Shown piece by piece: positions 34,830-42,607 of a stretch of 64,000 nt of DNA. The notes beneath the pieces were generated by a model. The model did not search any database. It was not told the DNA's origin and saw nothing but the letters and a program-made list of their open reading frames with translations. Location of the stretch: contig NZ_CP048812.1 of NCBI RefSeq assembly GCF_010977575.1, forward strand, positions 1,178,001 through 1,242,000, given 5' to 3'. Both the position numbers and the translations under genes were made by a program. Source of the DNA: Halomonas socia (GTDB lineage Bacteria; Pseudomonadota; Gammaproteobacteria; Pseudomonadales; Halomonadaceae). Positions within the stretch are counted from its first letter, which is position 1. The number at the start of each line of letters is the position of its first letter.

Positions 34830-36098
34830 ATGTTCGGCAAGACCGAGGCCATCCAGGACAATGCCGCCCTGCCGGGCTTCCACCTCGACTACCGCGAGCG
34901 TCTGGCCGACGACGAAGCCACCCGCTGGAGTGACCGGCTGACCATCGACGGCACCTGGGAAGCTAACCTGTTCCAGTTCTACCAACGCGTATCGCAGAAG
35001 CTCTCCCACGACCCGGCCCTCAAGGTACCTTTCCGGCCTGACCGCCGCGGCCAGAGTGATGCCCATGAAGCACTGAAGGAGGCGCTGGTCAACGCGCTGA
35101 TCCATGCCGAGCACTCCGGGCAGGGTGGGATCGTGATCGACCGCTTCAAGGATCGCTTCGAGTTCTCCAACCCCGGTACGCTGCTGCTCTCTCAGGAGCA
35201 GCTGATGGCCGGTGGTGTCAGCGAATGCCGCAACAAGTCGCTGCAAAAGATGTTTCAGTTGTTGGGTGTAGGCGACAAGGCAGGCTCCGGGCTGGACAAG
35301 ATCCGCCGCAGCTGGCACGCCCACCTCTGGCAGCCTCCAAGCTTGCGTGAGCGATTCCGGCCTGACCGGGTCATTCTGCTGCTGCCGCTAATCAGCGTGA
35401 TGCCCGAGGATGTGATAGCAACACTGGAAGAGCGCTTCGGGCCCGCCTTTCAGGCACTCTCACCCGACGAGGCCCAGACGCTTGTCATCGCAGCCATGGA
35501 GCGGCAGGTCACCAATCAGCGCCTGCAGGAGATGCTGACCCTGCACCGAGTCGATATCACCCAGATGCTGCGTGGCCTGGTGGAGAAGGGGATGCTAGAG
35601 CCCCATGGGCGCAGCCGAGGGGCATATTACACCTTGCCACTGGCAGCCCCGACCGGGCTGAAGGCCGAACATATTCCCTCTCCGGCTGGCGATGAGCAGC
35701 AAGCCACGCAGAGCGAAGTCAGCTCCCTACACTCCGACACTAGCTCCCTACACTCCGACACTAGCTCCCTACACTCAGCGGTGGTGGAGCATCCGTTGTG
35801 GGATGAGCTCTCCCAGCAATTTGGCCCCGAGACCACGGCAGAGCTGGTCGACCAGACGGCCCATGTTCGCGGATACCGGCCGCCGGCTCAGGAGATGCGA
35901 CGGGTGCTGCAGACACTGTGTCGAGATCGATACCTCAGCCTGGCGCAGCTGGCCTATCTGGTAGGCAGAAACCCGGAAGGGCTGCGGACCCGCTACTTGA
36001 CGCCCATGGTGCGGGAAGGCCTGCTGCAACTACGCTACCCCAACGTCCCGAACCACAGTCGGCAGGGCTATCGCACGGTAGAAGGAACCCGCGAATGA
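34830..36098 (+). pseudogene. ATP-binding (AlbA_2/HATPase_c_4) protein lacking its N-terminal domain
   Basis: Open frame of 422 codons matching the C-terminal two-thirds of putative DNA-binding AAA_4/RecG-like proteins. The sequence just before the first Met also fits the family in this frame (LGLTLAGLLMFGK), so similarity starts upstream of any start codon and the AlbA_2 domain (about 200 residues) is absent. Retained are the ATPase-like part EALVNALIHAEHSGQGGIVIDRF, FSNPGTLLLS, KMFQLLGVGDKAGSGLDKI, two winged-helix regions, and a linker with SSLHSDT repeats. It overlaps the nuclease gene by 3-4 bp (ATGA). It may still be expressed as a fragment; I regard it as a deletion remnant. Confidence 0.65.
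35721..35776 (+). repeat. 21-bp tandem repeat (2.7 copies) coding SSLHSDT
   Basis: Exact units at 35721-35741 and 35742-35762, and a partial third to 35776. Being a multiple of three, copy-number change keeps the frame and alters linker length between the ATPase part and the C-terminal winged helix. Confidence 0.9.
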
Positions 36099-38917
36099 CC
36101 GCTCAATCCCTGATCATCAACTCCCCGTACGACCGCCCTTCCGCCTACTGGGAGCAGGACGGCGCCGGCAAGGCGATGACCCAGCGCCAGGGGCGCCGAC
36201 CCGCCGCCTACGAGATCTTCGATACCCGCAACAATACGCGGCGCAGCGAACCGCTGGATTTGGTGAATCGCATCCGTCAGCGGGTCGACGAATGGCGTAC
36301 GGCCGGCTACCCAGGCGTAACCAGCGTGACACGGCAACTGCTGGAGCACTGGCAGGCGCGGGGCGAATGGGACGCCGACGGTCGCCGTTGGGAGGGTGGT
36401 CCACGCCAGTACCCGTTCTACTTCTGTCAGCTCGAAGCCATCGAAACGCTGATCTGGTGGCTGGAGGCTCAGGAGTCGTTCCGCCAGGGCATCTTCCTGC
36501 CCGGTGACGGCGGCCCTTGGGAGCGCATCTGCAACAAGATGGCTACCGGCTCGGGCAAAACCTCTGTGATGGCGTTGATCATTACCTGGCAGACGCTGAA
36601 TGCCATTCAGTACCCCAATGACCGGCGCTATTCCAAGGCAGTGCTGGTGGTCACGCCCGGGCTGACCGTCAAGAGCCGCCTGCAGGTGCTCTACCCAGGC
36701 AACGAGAAGAATGTCTACGACGAGTTTCGGCTGTGCCCCAACGAGTCTATGCGGCAGCAGCTCAACCGTGTGGAACTGACGGTGGAGAACTGGCATACCC
36801 TGATGCCGCTCAAGGAGCAGGCCCGTTCGGTGGTGAAGAAGGGCAAGGAGAGCGACGAGGCCTTCACCCGCCGGGTGTTGGGCAAGCTGGCGGATCGCAA
36901 GGATCTCATCGTCATCAATGACGAGGCTCACCACGCCTATCGCCAGCGCGCCGAGATGAAGGTGAGCAAGAAAGAGGCCGAGGCCCTGGGGATCGATCTG
37001 GATGAGGCCACTCGCTGGATAGAGAGGCTCGACCGAATCCACAAGACCCGGCGCATCCGTCGTTGCTTCGACCTGTCCGCCACGCCCTTCGCCCCCACCG
37101 GCAAGAGCAACACTGACGCAGGGCTGTTCGAGTGGGTGGTCTCTGACTTTGGGCTCAACGACGCCATCGAAGCTGGGCTGGTGAAGACACCCCGGGTGGT
37201 TGTGCGTGACGACGCTCTGGCCAACGCCAAGACCTACGCCAGCAAGCTCTATCACCTCTACCGTGAGGATGAAGTGCGCGACGACTTGAATCGCCGGGCA
37301 GAGCCTCATGCACCGCTCCCGGATTTGGTGCAGAAGGCCTACGCGCTGCTGGCTTACGACTGGCGGGAGACGGCCAATCAGTGGCGCGATAGCGGCCACA
37401 CCATTCCCCCAGTGATGCTGACGGTGTGCAACCGCACCGAGACGTCCGCCCGCATCGAGCACTTCTTCAACAACGGCGATTGCCTCATTCAGGACACGCA
37501 GGCGCCGGATGCCACCCTGCGGGTCGACTCCAGGGTGCTGGAGAAGGCTGAGCGGGGAGAGTCCATCACCAAGGACAAGGAGTACGCGAAGCGGCTCGAA
37601 GCGATCATCCAGGCCGCCGGCCTGCCCAGCGACAAGCGCGACGACCTGCTGGCCATGAAGCAGGAAGAGCAGCTACGTGCCCTGGTGGACACAGTCGGCA
37701 AACGCGGCCAGCCGGGCCAGCATCTTCAGAACGTGATCTCGGTAGCCATGCTCTCCGAGGGCTGGGACGCCGCCAACGTGACCCACATCATGGGACTACG
37801 GGCCTTCACCAGCCAGCTATTGTGCGAGCAAGTGATCGGCCGCGGGCTGCGCCGGGTGGCCCACGACATGGACGTCGACGGCAAATTTCTGCCCGAATAC
37901 GTCAATGTGTTCGGGGTCCCGCTATCAATCTTTCAGGACGACAGCGAAGGCGGCGAGGCACCGCCACCGCCCAAGCCCAGCATCCGCATCGAGGTGGAGC
38001 CGGGCAGGAATCACCTGGAGATCCGCTGGCCCAATGTCGACCGGATCGACAATGTGCTCAAGCCCGAGCTGGTGATGGACTGGCAGGGCGTGGAGCCGCT
38101 GAAGCTGGACCCGGGGCAGACGCCGCTGAACGCCGATATCGCACCATCGCTGACCGGCTCGCCCAACCTGGGCATGGTGACCGAGATCGACCTGGAAAAA
38201 GCAGTCGAGGACTTCCGCCTGCAGAACCTGGTTTTCCGGGCGGCACGCAAGCTCTACCTGCAGAACGCGACCACCTTCGGCGGCGACAAGCAGTATCTGG
38301 CCGTCCAACTGATCCGGCTGGTGGAACAGTTCCTGGCCAGCGACAAGTTGGACATCCCCAGCCTATGGCACCAGGACCCAGTGCGACGCCGCCTGCTGTT
38401 CGCTCTGAATATGGACACTGTCGTCGCACACGTCAGCCGCTTCGTCACCGAGCAGAACGTCGAGCGTCAGGAGTTGATCTTCGATGAGCACCGTCCCATT
38501 GGCTCCACCGCCACCATGCGCGCCTGGCTGACCACCAAACCCTGTGCGGCCACCCAGCACTCGCAGATTAGCCATGTGGTCTACGATAGTACCTGGGAGA
38601 AGCTGGTCGCCGATATCTGCGAGGACAATTCACACATCATCGCCTGGGCCAAGAACGACCACCTGGACTTCAAGGTGCGCTACCTTTGGCGCGGCTCATC
38701 ACGCAACTTCGTACCGGACTACCTGATCCGTCTCGCCAACGGCAAGACCCTGGTGCTCGAGGTGAAGGGCCAGGACAGCCAGCAGAATGCCGAGAAACGC
38801 GCTGCCATGGAGACTTGGGTCAAGGCCGTCAACGAGCAGGGTGGCTTCGGCCAATGGGCCTTCGATACCGTATTCGAGCCTTCCCAGACACGCGACGTCA
38901 TCGAGCGGTATGTGTGA
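36095..38917 (+). CDS. Type III-like restriction endonuclease (SF2 helicase plus PD-(D/E)xK; BPTD_3080 type)
   Basis: Large protein of 940 residues. The ATG at 36095 overlaps the upstream stop and begins the conserved AQSLIINSPYDRPSAYWEQ. Helicase motifs in order: Walker A MATGSGKTSVMALI, Walker B/DEAH INDEAHHAYR, motif III FDLSATPF, motif V SEGWDAANVTHIMGLRAF, motif VI EQVIGRGLRRV. The C-terminus has a PD-(D/E)xK nuclease core FVPDYLIRLANGKTLVLEVKGQ. This matches the Res subunit-like BPTD_3080 family. Such enzymes normally work with a methyltransferase that protects the host, but none is present on either side; the two upstream pieces look like deletion remnants. No inactivating change is visible in the motifs. 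Confidence 0.9.
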   Translation: MTAQSLIINSPYDRPSAYWEQDGAGKAMTQRQGRRPAAYEIFDTRNNTRRSEPLDLVNRIRQRVDEWRTAGYPGVTSVTRQLLEHWQARGEWDADGRRWEGGPRQYPFYFCQLEAIETLIWWLEAQESFRQGIFLPGDGGPWERICNKMATGSGKTSVMALIITWQTLNAIQYPNDRRYSKAVLVVTPGLTVKSRLQVLYPGNEKNVYDEFRLCPNESMRQQLNRVELTVENWHTLMPLKEQARSVVKKGKESDEAFTRRVLGKLADRKDLIVINDEAHHAYRQRAEMKVSKKEAEALGIDLDEATRWIERLDRIHKTRRIRRCFDLSATPFAPTGKSNTDAGLFEWVVSDFGLNDAIEAGLVKTPRVVVRDDALANAKTYASKLYHLYREDEVRDDLNRRAEPHAPLPDLVQKAYALLAYDWRETANQWRDSGHTIPPVMLTVCNRTETSARIEHFFNNGDCLIQDTQAPDATLRVDSRVLEKAERGESITKDKEYAKRLEAIIQAAGLPSDKRDDLLAMKQEEQLRALVDTVGKRGQPGQHLQNVISVAMLSEGWDAANVTHIMGLRAFTSQLLCEQVIGRGLRRVAHDMDVDGKFLPEYVNVFGVPLSIFQDDSEGGEAPPPPKPSIRIEVEPGRNHLEIRWPNVDRIDNVLKPELVMDWQGVEPLKLDPGQTPLNADIAPSLTGSPNLGMVTEIDLEKAVEDFRLQNLVFRAARKLYLQNATTFGGDKQYLAVQLIRLVEQFLASDKLDIPSLWHQDPVRRRLLFALNMDTVVAHVSRFVTEQNVERQELIFDEHRPIGSTATMRAWLTTKPCAATQHSQISHVVYDSTWEKLVADICEDNSHIIAWAKNDHLDFKVRYLWRGSSRNFVPDYLIRLANGKTLVLEVKGQDSQQNAEKRAAMETWVKAVNEQGGFGQWAFDTVFEPSQTRDVIERYV

Positions 38918-39063
38918 TGGTGGGCCTCGTTTTCTGACATGGGCGCCCACGCCTTGCGTTGTACGCATACTTTCCTCCCTAGGGGTCTCGAACAGGTTGG
39001 CACCACAGCCTGCTCATCAACAGCCATCCTTGGCTTGCCCTCATGGCTCCGCCTCTCAAGGAT

Positions 39064-39084
39064 CGGGGCCTCTGGGAGGCCCCG
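39064..39084 (+). terminator. Stem-loop after the restriction gene
   Basis: CGGGGCCTC (39064-39072) and GAGGCCCCG (39076-39084) form a perfect 9-bp stem with a 3-base loop between two convergent genes. No long T-run follows, so termination is probable but not certain. Confidence 0.55.
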
Positions 39085-39114
39085 TACGGTTCGGTGCGCT
39101 ACTTACACCTGTGA

Positions 39115-39774
39115 TTAGTTTTGGCTGTTGCCGAATGCCCGCAGCCCAATGCCGTATAGCTTCGTGTTGGCCTTGCACAGGTACGACGCCCGGTAGAAGG
39201 CCTGCTGGAAGCTCTCGGCATCATCTCGCTCAATCCAGTACACCGGGTTCTGCGGAACATGAATCCAAGGCTCCTGCGGGTTCCACACTACGCCCAGCGC
39301 GCTGTACCAGGCCCGAGAGATACGACTGCAGAGATTTTCGTTGGGGGAGCCCACCCTGCCGGGCAGGTGGTAGGCATCGCGATTGAGCATCAGGAAGAAG
39401 TGATAGTGCGGCTTGCCATTTTCTCCTACCTCACGGCACCAGACATAACGGACCTTGGTATCCGGCGCCCAGCCTGCTCGCCGCTTCATTGCGCGGTCAT
39501 GCTTGATGATCGCCTTCAGGGACCTGATAAATCGTCGGATCAACCACTGATGGTCCTGCAGCGTCATACTCTCACTGATCTGGGTTGGGATAATCGGATC
39601 AAATCGAACAGCCATCACTCGAGGGTAATCGTCAATAGCTTTCTGCAGCGTTGTATGTAGGTCCTCAAGGTATTCAGACACCATCGGTAAATATTCCTCT
39701 TGAACGGGCATGCCTCTGAACGCGACATCGAAGCCTAGGTTTAGATTGGCGTTGGCGGGGTGTTTCGTTGTCAT
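39115..39774 (-). CDS. Inovirus Gp2/YagK-YfjJ-type protein (Rep-like)
   Basis: Protein of about 219 residues from ATG 39774 (the frame extends to 39840). It matches the YagK/YfjJ C-terminal or inovirus Gp2 group of phage and satellite proteins: MAVRFDPIIP, WLIRRFIRSLKAIIKHDR, YVWCREVGENGKPHYHFFLMLNRDAYH and FYRASYLCKANTKLYGIGLRAFG at the end. HYH in KPHYHFFLML has the HUH look of rolling-circle initiators, and Tyr residues follow. Beside AlpA at the right end of the island, it suggests a satellite-phage or replicative module. Whether it nicks DNA is not known. Confidence 0.8.
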   Translation of the reverse strand: MTTKHPANANLNLGFDVAFRGMPVQEEYLPMVSEYLEDLHTTLQKAIDDYPRVMAVRFDPIIPTQISESMTLQDHQWLIRRFIRSLKAIIKHDRAMKRRAGWAPDTKVRYVWCREVGENGKPHYHFFLMLNRDAYHLPGRVGSPNENLCSRISRAWYSALGVVWNPQEPWIHVPQNPVYWIERDDAESFQQAFYRASYLCKANTKLYGIGLRAFGNSQN

Positions 39775-39840
39775 TTGATATCTCCGGTGACATGGGTAAA
39801 CGTCCATACCTTGAAGGTCATGGACGTAGTTCACAGGCAC

Positions 39841-40089
39841 GATTAACCCTCCAGCTGTCAGCTGGATTCGTTGATCTATATCTTGGATAATCTCTGATGC
39901 TTGCCTTGTTTATTTGGTACGGGGCTGGATGCCCCTCCCCTGCTCCATTGATTAGGGTAATAATAATTAAACAAGGGTCGAAAGTGCTGATGTATGATCA
40001 TCAATGCAGGTAGGGGGATGTTGGGACAACAGAATGGTAGCGGCTTTTCCACTCTCCCATTAAATTATTACTCCCTAAAGTGACAGGTG
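39841..40089. other. AT-rich gap between Gp2-like gene and alpA
   Basis: About 250 bp of clearly lower GC than the neighbours. It is upstream of the Gp2-like gene and so holds its promoter. No gene or strong repeat was seen. Confidence 0.4.
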
Positions 40090-40287
40090 TCAGGCTGATT
40101 CAGAATCCCTATATTCGATGCCGCTCTGAATCCAGGCTTCCACTTCACTCTCGACCCAAGCCACAGCATGAGTCCCGAGCTTTACTTGCTTGGGAAACAA
40201 TCCAAGCTTCATGTACTTGTAGATCGTCGCCCTGGCGAGACCGGTGCGGTCCATGACTTCTTTGATGCGGATCAGCTTCATGCTCAT
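40090..40287 (-). CDS. alpA: AlpA-family regulator / excisionase-like protein
   Basis: DNA-binding protein of 65 residues. The MerR/Xis-type winged helix is clear: LIRIKEVMDRTGLARATIYKYMKLGLFPKQVKLG, then HAVAWVESEVEAWIQSGIE. AlpA-family proteins control or assist P4-type integrases and their excision. It lies near the right att copy, the opposite end from the integrase, in the same strand as the Gp2-like gene. GAGTTCGTC upstream gives a fair ribosome-binding site (AGGAGTTCG on the transcribed strand). Confidence 0.9.
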   Translation of the reverse strand: MSMKLIRIKEVMDRTGLARATIYKYMKLGLFPKQVKLGTHAVAWVESEVEAWIQSGIEYRDSESA

Positions 40288-40762
40288 GACGAACTCCTGT
40301 TATTCGATCATGAGATGTCGCATCGGAGTATTTTTTTAATTAATAGCCTGTGGCCTGACCATCATGCTATTAAAAAGGGAAAATGATGCAGCCCCCAATT
40401 GAATACAAAGCTCTGCCACATGGCTGATGGGATGGCTGCCCATATCTTCTGTCTTGCTATCCTGTGACACCCACTAAGACCATTGCTATAGAGTATCGTT
40501 TCGTAATCAAATGGCATAATTTGAGCCACCCTGATCATCCGTTAAGATTTTCCATCACATCGCCCCGCCGTAGGCGCGCCAGATACTCATCATACCCTAC
40601 AAATAAATCAATATCTTACATAAAAAAGTAACGACGTTACGTTACGTAGTAACGAAACGTAGTATGAATACGTTGTGACGATACGTTGTTTTAAATAAAA
40701 GAATATGGCAATATGTATAAACATAGCCTAAACACACAAACTAAAATGAAGGGAATAAACAC
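40288..40762. other. AT-rich regulatory gap with iteron-like repeats
   Basis: 475 bp between divergent alpA and the gene at 40763, much richer in A and T than the rest of the window. Apart from the 13-bp repeats at 40631-40695 I see no gene. It could hold an origin or a regulatory switch for this end of the island. Confidence 0.5.
40631..40695 (+). repeat. 13-bp iteron-like direct repeats
   Basis: Three units in exact 13-bp phase: ACGTAGTAACGAA (40644-40656), ACGTAGTATGAAT (40657-40669) and ACGTTGTGACGAT (40670-40682). A partial unit (ACGTTGTTTT, from 40683) follows and a weaker one precedes (40631-40643). They lie about 70 bp upstream of a gene with a ribbon-helix-helix-like segment and are probably its binding sites; an origin function is also possible. 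Confidence 0.75.
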
Positions 40763-41471
40763 ATGGGAAATTTAGAAAAGTGGCTAGACAAAGACGATAT
40801 AGAACAGCAAATCTGGGCTAAGAAATACCTTGAAAGAAAGGGGTTACATTATGAGTCCATTGTCTATTCGTACTATGATGACTTGCTTATTCTGGAAAAA
40901 AAGCATAGAGACGATCCGAGCTATGTGCTTGCGATTAATGCAATGAAAGCTGCATGGCGTCAAAAAAAGCTTAGAGGTAAAAGAAAAGGCAAAACTGAAT
41001 TTAGCTTAATAATAAGCAAAGAAAAGAAAAAATTATTGGGCACTATTTCCAAGAAGAAGGGCGTAACGTTGGGGGAAGCTCTAGAAGAACTAATAAACGA
41101 TGAGCATATCAGGCAAGAGGAGCATGCTGGGGAGTTAAAAAAGAGAGGGAGCATTATAAGCAAAGGCTTGATGCCGCAAGAGGGAGCCTTCAATACAAGA
41201 TATATGAAAAAGATAAAATCATATCTGTGCTTCTCCACTTAGTAGAGAGCTATATGGACGATATGATTGATAAAGAGATTGGTGGATTAAAGGCACACCA
41301 GTCTATGGACGACGGAGCTGGCGAGTCTAAAAAATACTCAGAAGGGAGGTTAAAAAAGAGCACGCCAGCGTAAATAAAGCCATTAAAACTGCTACCGGCT
41401 TACGACTCAATCTTTTCCCACTAGACCCGGTAACTAAAATCCAGATTAAACAAGAAATAAATAAAAACTAA
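40763..41471 (+). pseudogene. Lys-rich ribbon-helix-helix-like DNA-binding protein, reading frame broken twice
   Basis: The first frame (40763-41242) codes 159 residues, of which about 120 look native: acidic helical start MGNLEKWLDKDDIEQQIWAKKYL, a basic patch KLRGKRKGKTEF, and an RHH-like segment FSLIISKEKKKLLGTISKKKGVTLGEALEELI. At TTAAAAAAG (about 41134-41142) one extra A gives a continuation in another frame (EREHYKQRLDAARGSLQYKIYEKDK) to 41373. At a second TTAAAAAAG (about 41350) one extra A again continues coding (EHASVNKAIKTATGLRLNLFPLDP) to a stop at 41471. Joined, the product is about 235 residues. This is either two homopolymer errors, two mutations, or frameshifting at A_AAA_AAG. 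Its AT-rich composition is unlike the neighbours. Confidence 0.55.
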
Positions 41472-41853
41472 GCTTTGAGTGAATGTTTTTATGGGGTTAA
41501 CTACAATCGCAAAAGGATAAGATGATTCGCTTGTTGTCGGTGGTGTGTACAATCGCCAAGTAGTTCTGGCTCCGCACTCGTCACAGAGAGTCTCATGCTT
41601 GGTAACAACCTGGTAACTTATCACGATGCTCAGCGAGGGCTGGTGTTGAGAAATAATAACCTATCCTGCTTCTCGGGCAGTAGCCTGCCGTCGTCCAACA
41701 AGATTCGAGGGACGTTACTGTCACCTGCCAAGGGCTTGGCCAGCACGGCAGCAATGCCTGCATTTATCGCCTCTGGCCTGGCGCTCCAGTAGAATGCGCA
41801 GGGTAGCTCTCATCTCCGGCATACTTGATCAAGTGACGCTGGACAGCCTCTGC
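41472..41853. other. Right-end region of island, coding debris only
   Basis: About 380 bp without a complete gene. A minus-strand open stretch without a start codon (about 41630-41793, reading WSARPEAINAG to LLDDGRLLPEKQDRLLFLN) looks like a remnant of a coding sequence but I cannot name it. Confidence 0.35.
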
Positions 41854-41858
41854 CAGGT

Positions 41859-41878
41859 GGGGAGTACAATGGGGAGTA
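41859..41878. repeat. Integrase arm-type repeat, right end
   Basis: GGGGAGTACAATGGGGAGTA, identical to 5367-5386, 76 bp inside the right att copy. An exact 20-bp match at both ends of the island supports a role in recombination. Confidence 0.75.
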
Positions 41879-41953
41879 ATCTAAGAAACCAACCCCACCC
41901 ATCACATATAACGCCTTGATTTTAAACTGCATTGTTCATTTTTTCGACATTAA

Positions 41954-41976
41954 GATCCAGAACATCGAGTGATGTC
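41954..41976 (+). other. attR core: 23-bp direct repeat of the yicC 3' end
   Basis: Identical to 5241-5263 and marks the right edge of the island. Similarity resumes beyond the core: both copies are followed by ACG and, after about 15 bp, ACACAAG and a T-rich run. So the DNA to the right resembles the left end of the first island, which fits a second island in tandem. Confidence 0.9.
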
Positions 41977-42031
41977 TACGGACGACCACCGAAGCACACA
42001 AGCCGCTTGTTTTTTTAATTAAATATCTCAC

Positions 42032-42060
42032 CGCCTGGGGCCTGCTCAACGCCATCACCG
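42032..42060 (+). pseudogene. DUF932 gene fragment (second-island debris)
   Basis: 29 bp identical to 10228-10256 inside the DUF932 gene (the part coding WGLLNAIT). The flanking DUF932 sequence is gone. Confidence 0.8.
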
Positions 42061-42087
42061 TCTTATCCATCCCATTCCACGGCACAG

Positions 42088-42111
42088 CGCCCGGCTCACC
42101 AAGGCCGGGCG
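42088..42111 (+). repeat. Copy of the module stem-loop
   Basis: CGCCCGGCT-CACCAA-GGCCGGGCG, matching 10411-10434 with one base change that leaves a G-T pair. Confidence 0.75.
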
Positions 42112-42132
42112 TTTCTGTGTCTGGAGGTATCC

Positions 42133-42195
42133 ATGTCATTGCGAATGTCATTCGAGATCTGCCGCGCACTGACCCAGCAGTTGCTGGGTCAGTGA
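42133..42195 (+). pseudogene. Truncated copy of the 61-residue module gene
   Basis: Reads MSLRMSFEICRALTQQLLGQ then stop; the first two-thirds match the start of the product at 10455. CTGGAGG precedes it as in the intact copy. Confidence 0.8.
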
Positions 42196-42354
42196 GCGAG
42201 AATGGACCGACTTCGTCAGCTACTGGCCCGGCATGCCGATGCTTGTGAAGCAGGCCTACAGGGACGAAGCGATGATCCACACCATCGCCGCGAGCGCGTC
42301 GAAGCGTTCTATGAGGAAATGGAGCGCCGTATGGCGCAAGTGATGGCGGCCTGA
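42196..42354 (+). pseudogene. YqaJ nuclease 3' fragment (second-island debris)
   Basis: Matches about 11921-12082 of the intact gene at DNA level (encoded [22 protein letters not shown], then a frame disturbance near 42280-42290, then [13 protein letters not shown]-like sequence and the same TGA). The 5' two-thirds with the catalytic site are missing. Confidence 0.85.
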
Positions 42355-42365
42355 GGAGAACCATC

Positions 42366-42450
42366 ATGACCCACGCTAAACCGATCGCGGGCGAAGTCGC
42401 CGACACTTATCGCGTCACCAACCGAGGGTGAGCTACTGCAGATCGCCTGC
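42366..42450 (+). pseudogene. RadC 5' fragment (second-island debris)
   Basis: Starts ATGACCCACGCTAAACCG and codes THAKPIAGEVADTYRVT, related to the start of the intact radC product ([17 protein letters not shown]). A frame break follows and the JAB domain is missing. Confidence 0.75.
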
Positions 42451-42585
42451 GGCGGATTGGTTTACCTCGCGGCAGTGCTCGATCTCCACGACCAGCAGTT
42501 GGCAGGCTGGGTAATGCCGCTGGTCCTGGACGCCTTGGAGATGGCGGTGGGCCGCCAGAACAGTCCGGATCACGCAGTGTTATGA
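42451..42585 (+). pseudogene. IS3-family transposase (OrfB, rve domain) fragment
   Basis: Codes GGLVYLAAVLDLHDQQLAGW, then VMPLVLDALEMAVGRQNSPDHAVL and a stop. LVYLAAVLDL and the GW following it, with LVLDALEMAV, are hallmarks of the integrase core of IS3-family OrfB. Both ends are missing. It marks the boundary between island debris and the chromosome. Confidence 0.7.
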
Positions 42586-42607
42586 TACGAAGCGGTCAAT
42601 ACTGGCT

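Noticed and set aside
40631-40695. CRISPR array
   Set aside because: Units are 13 bp with no spacers between them and there are no cas genes; they are iterons.
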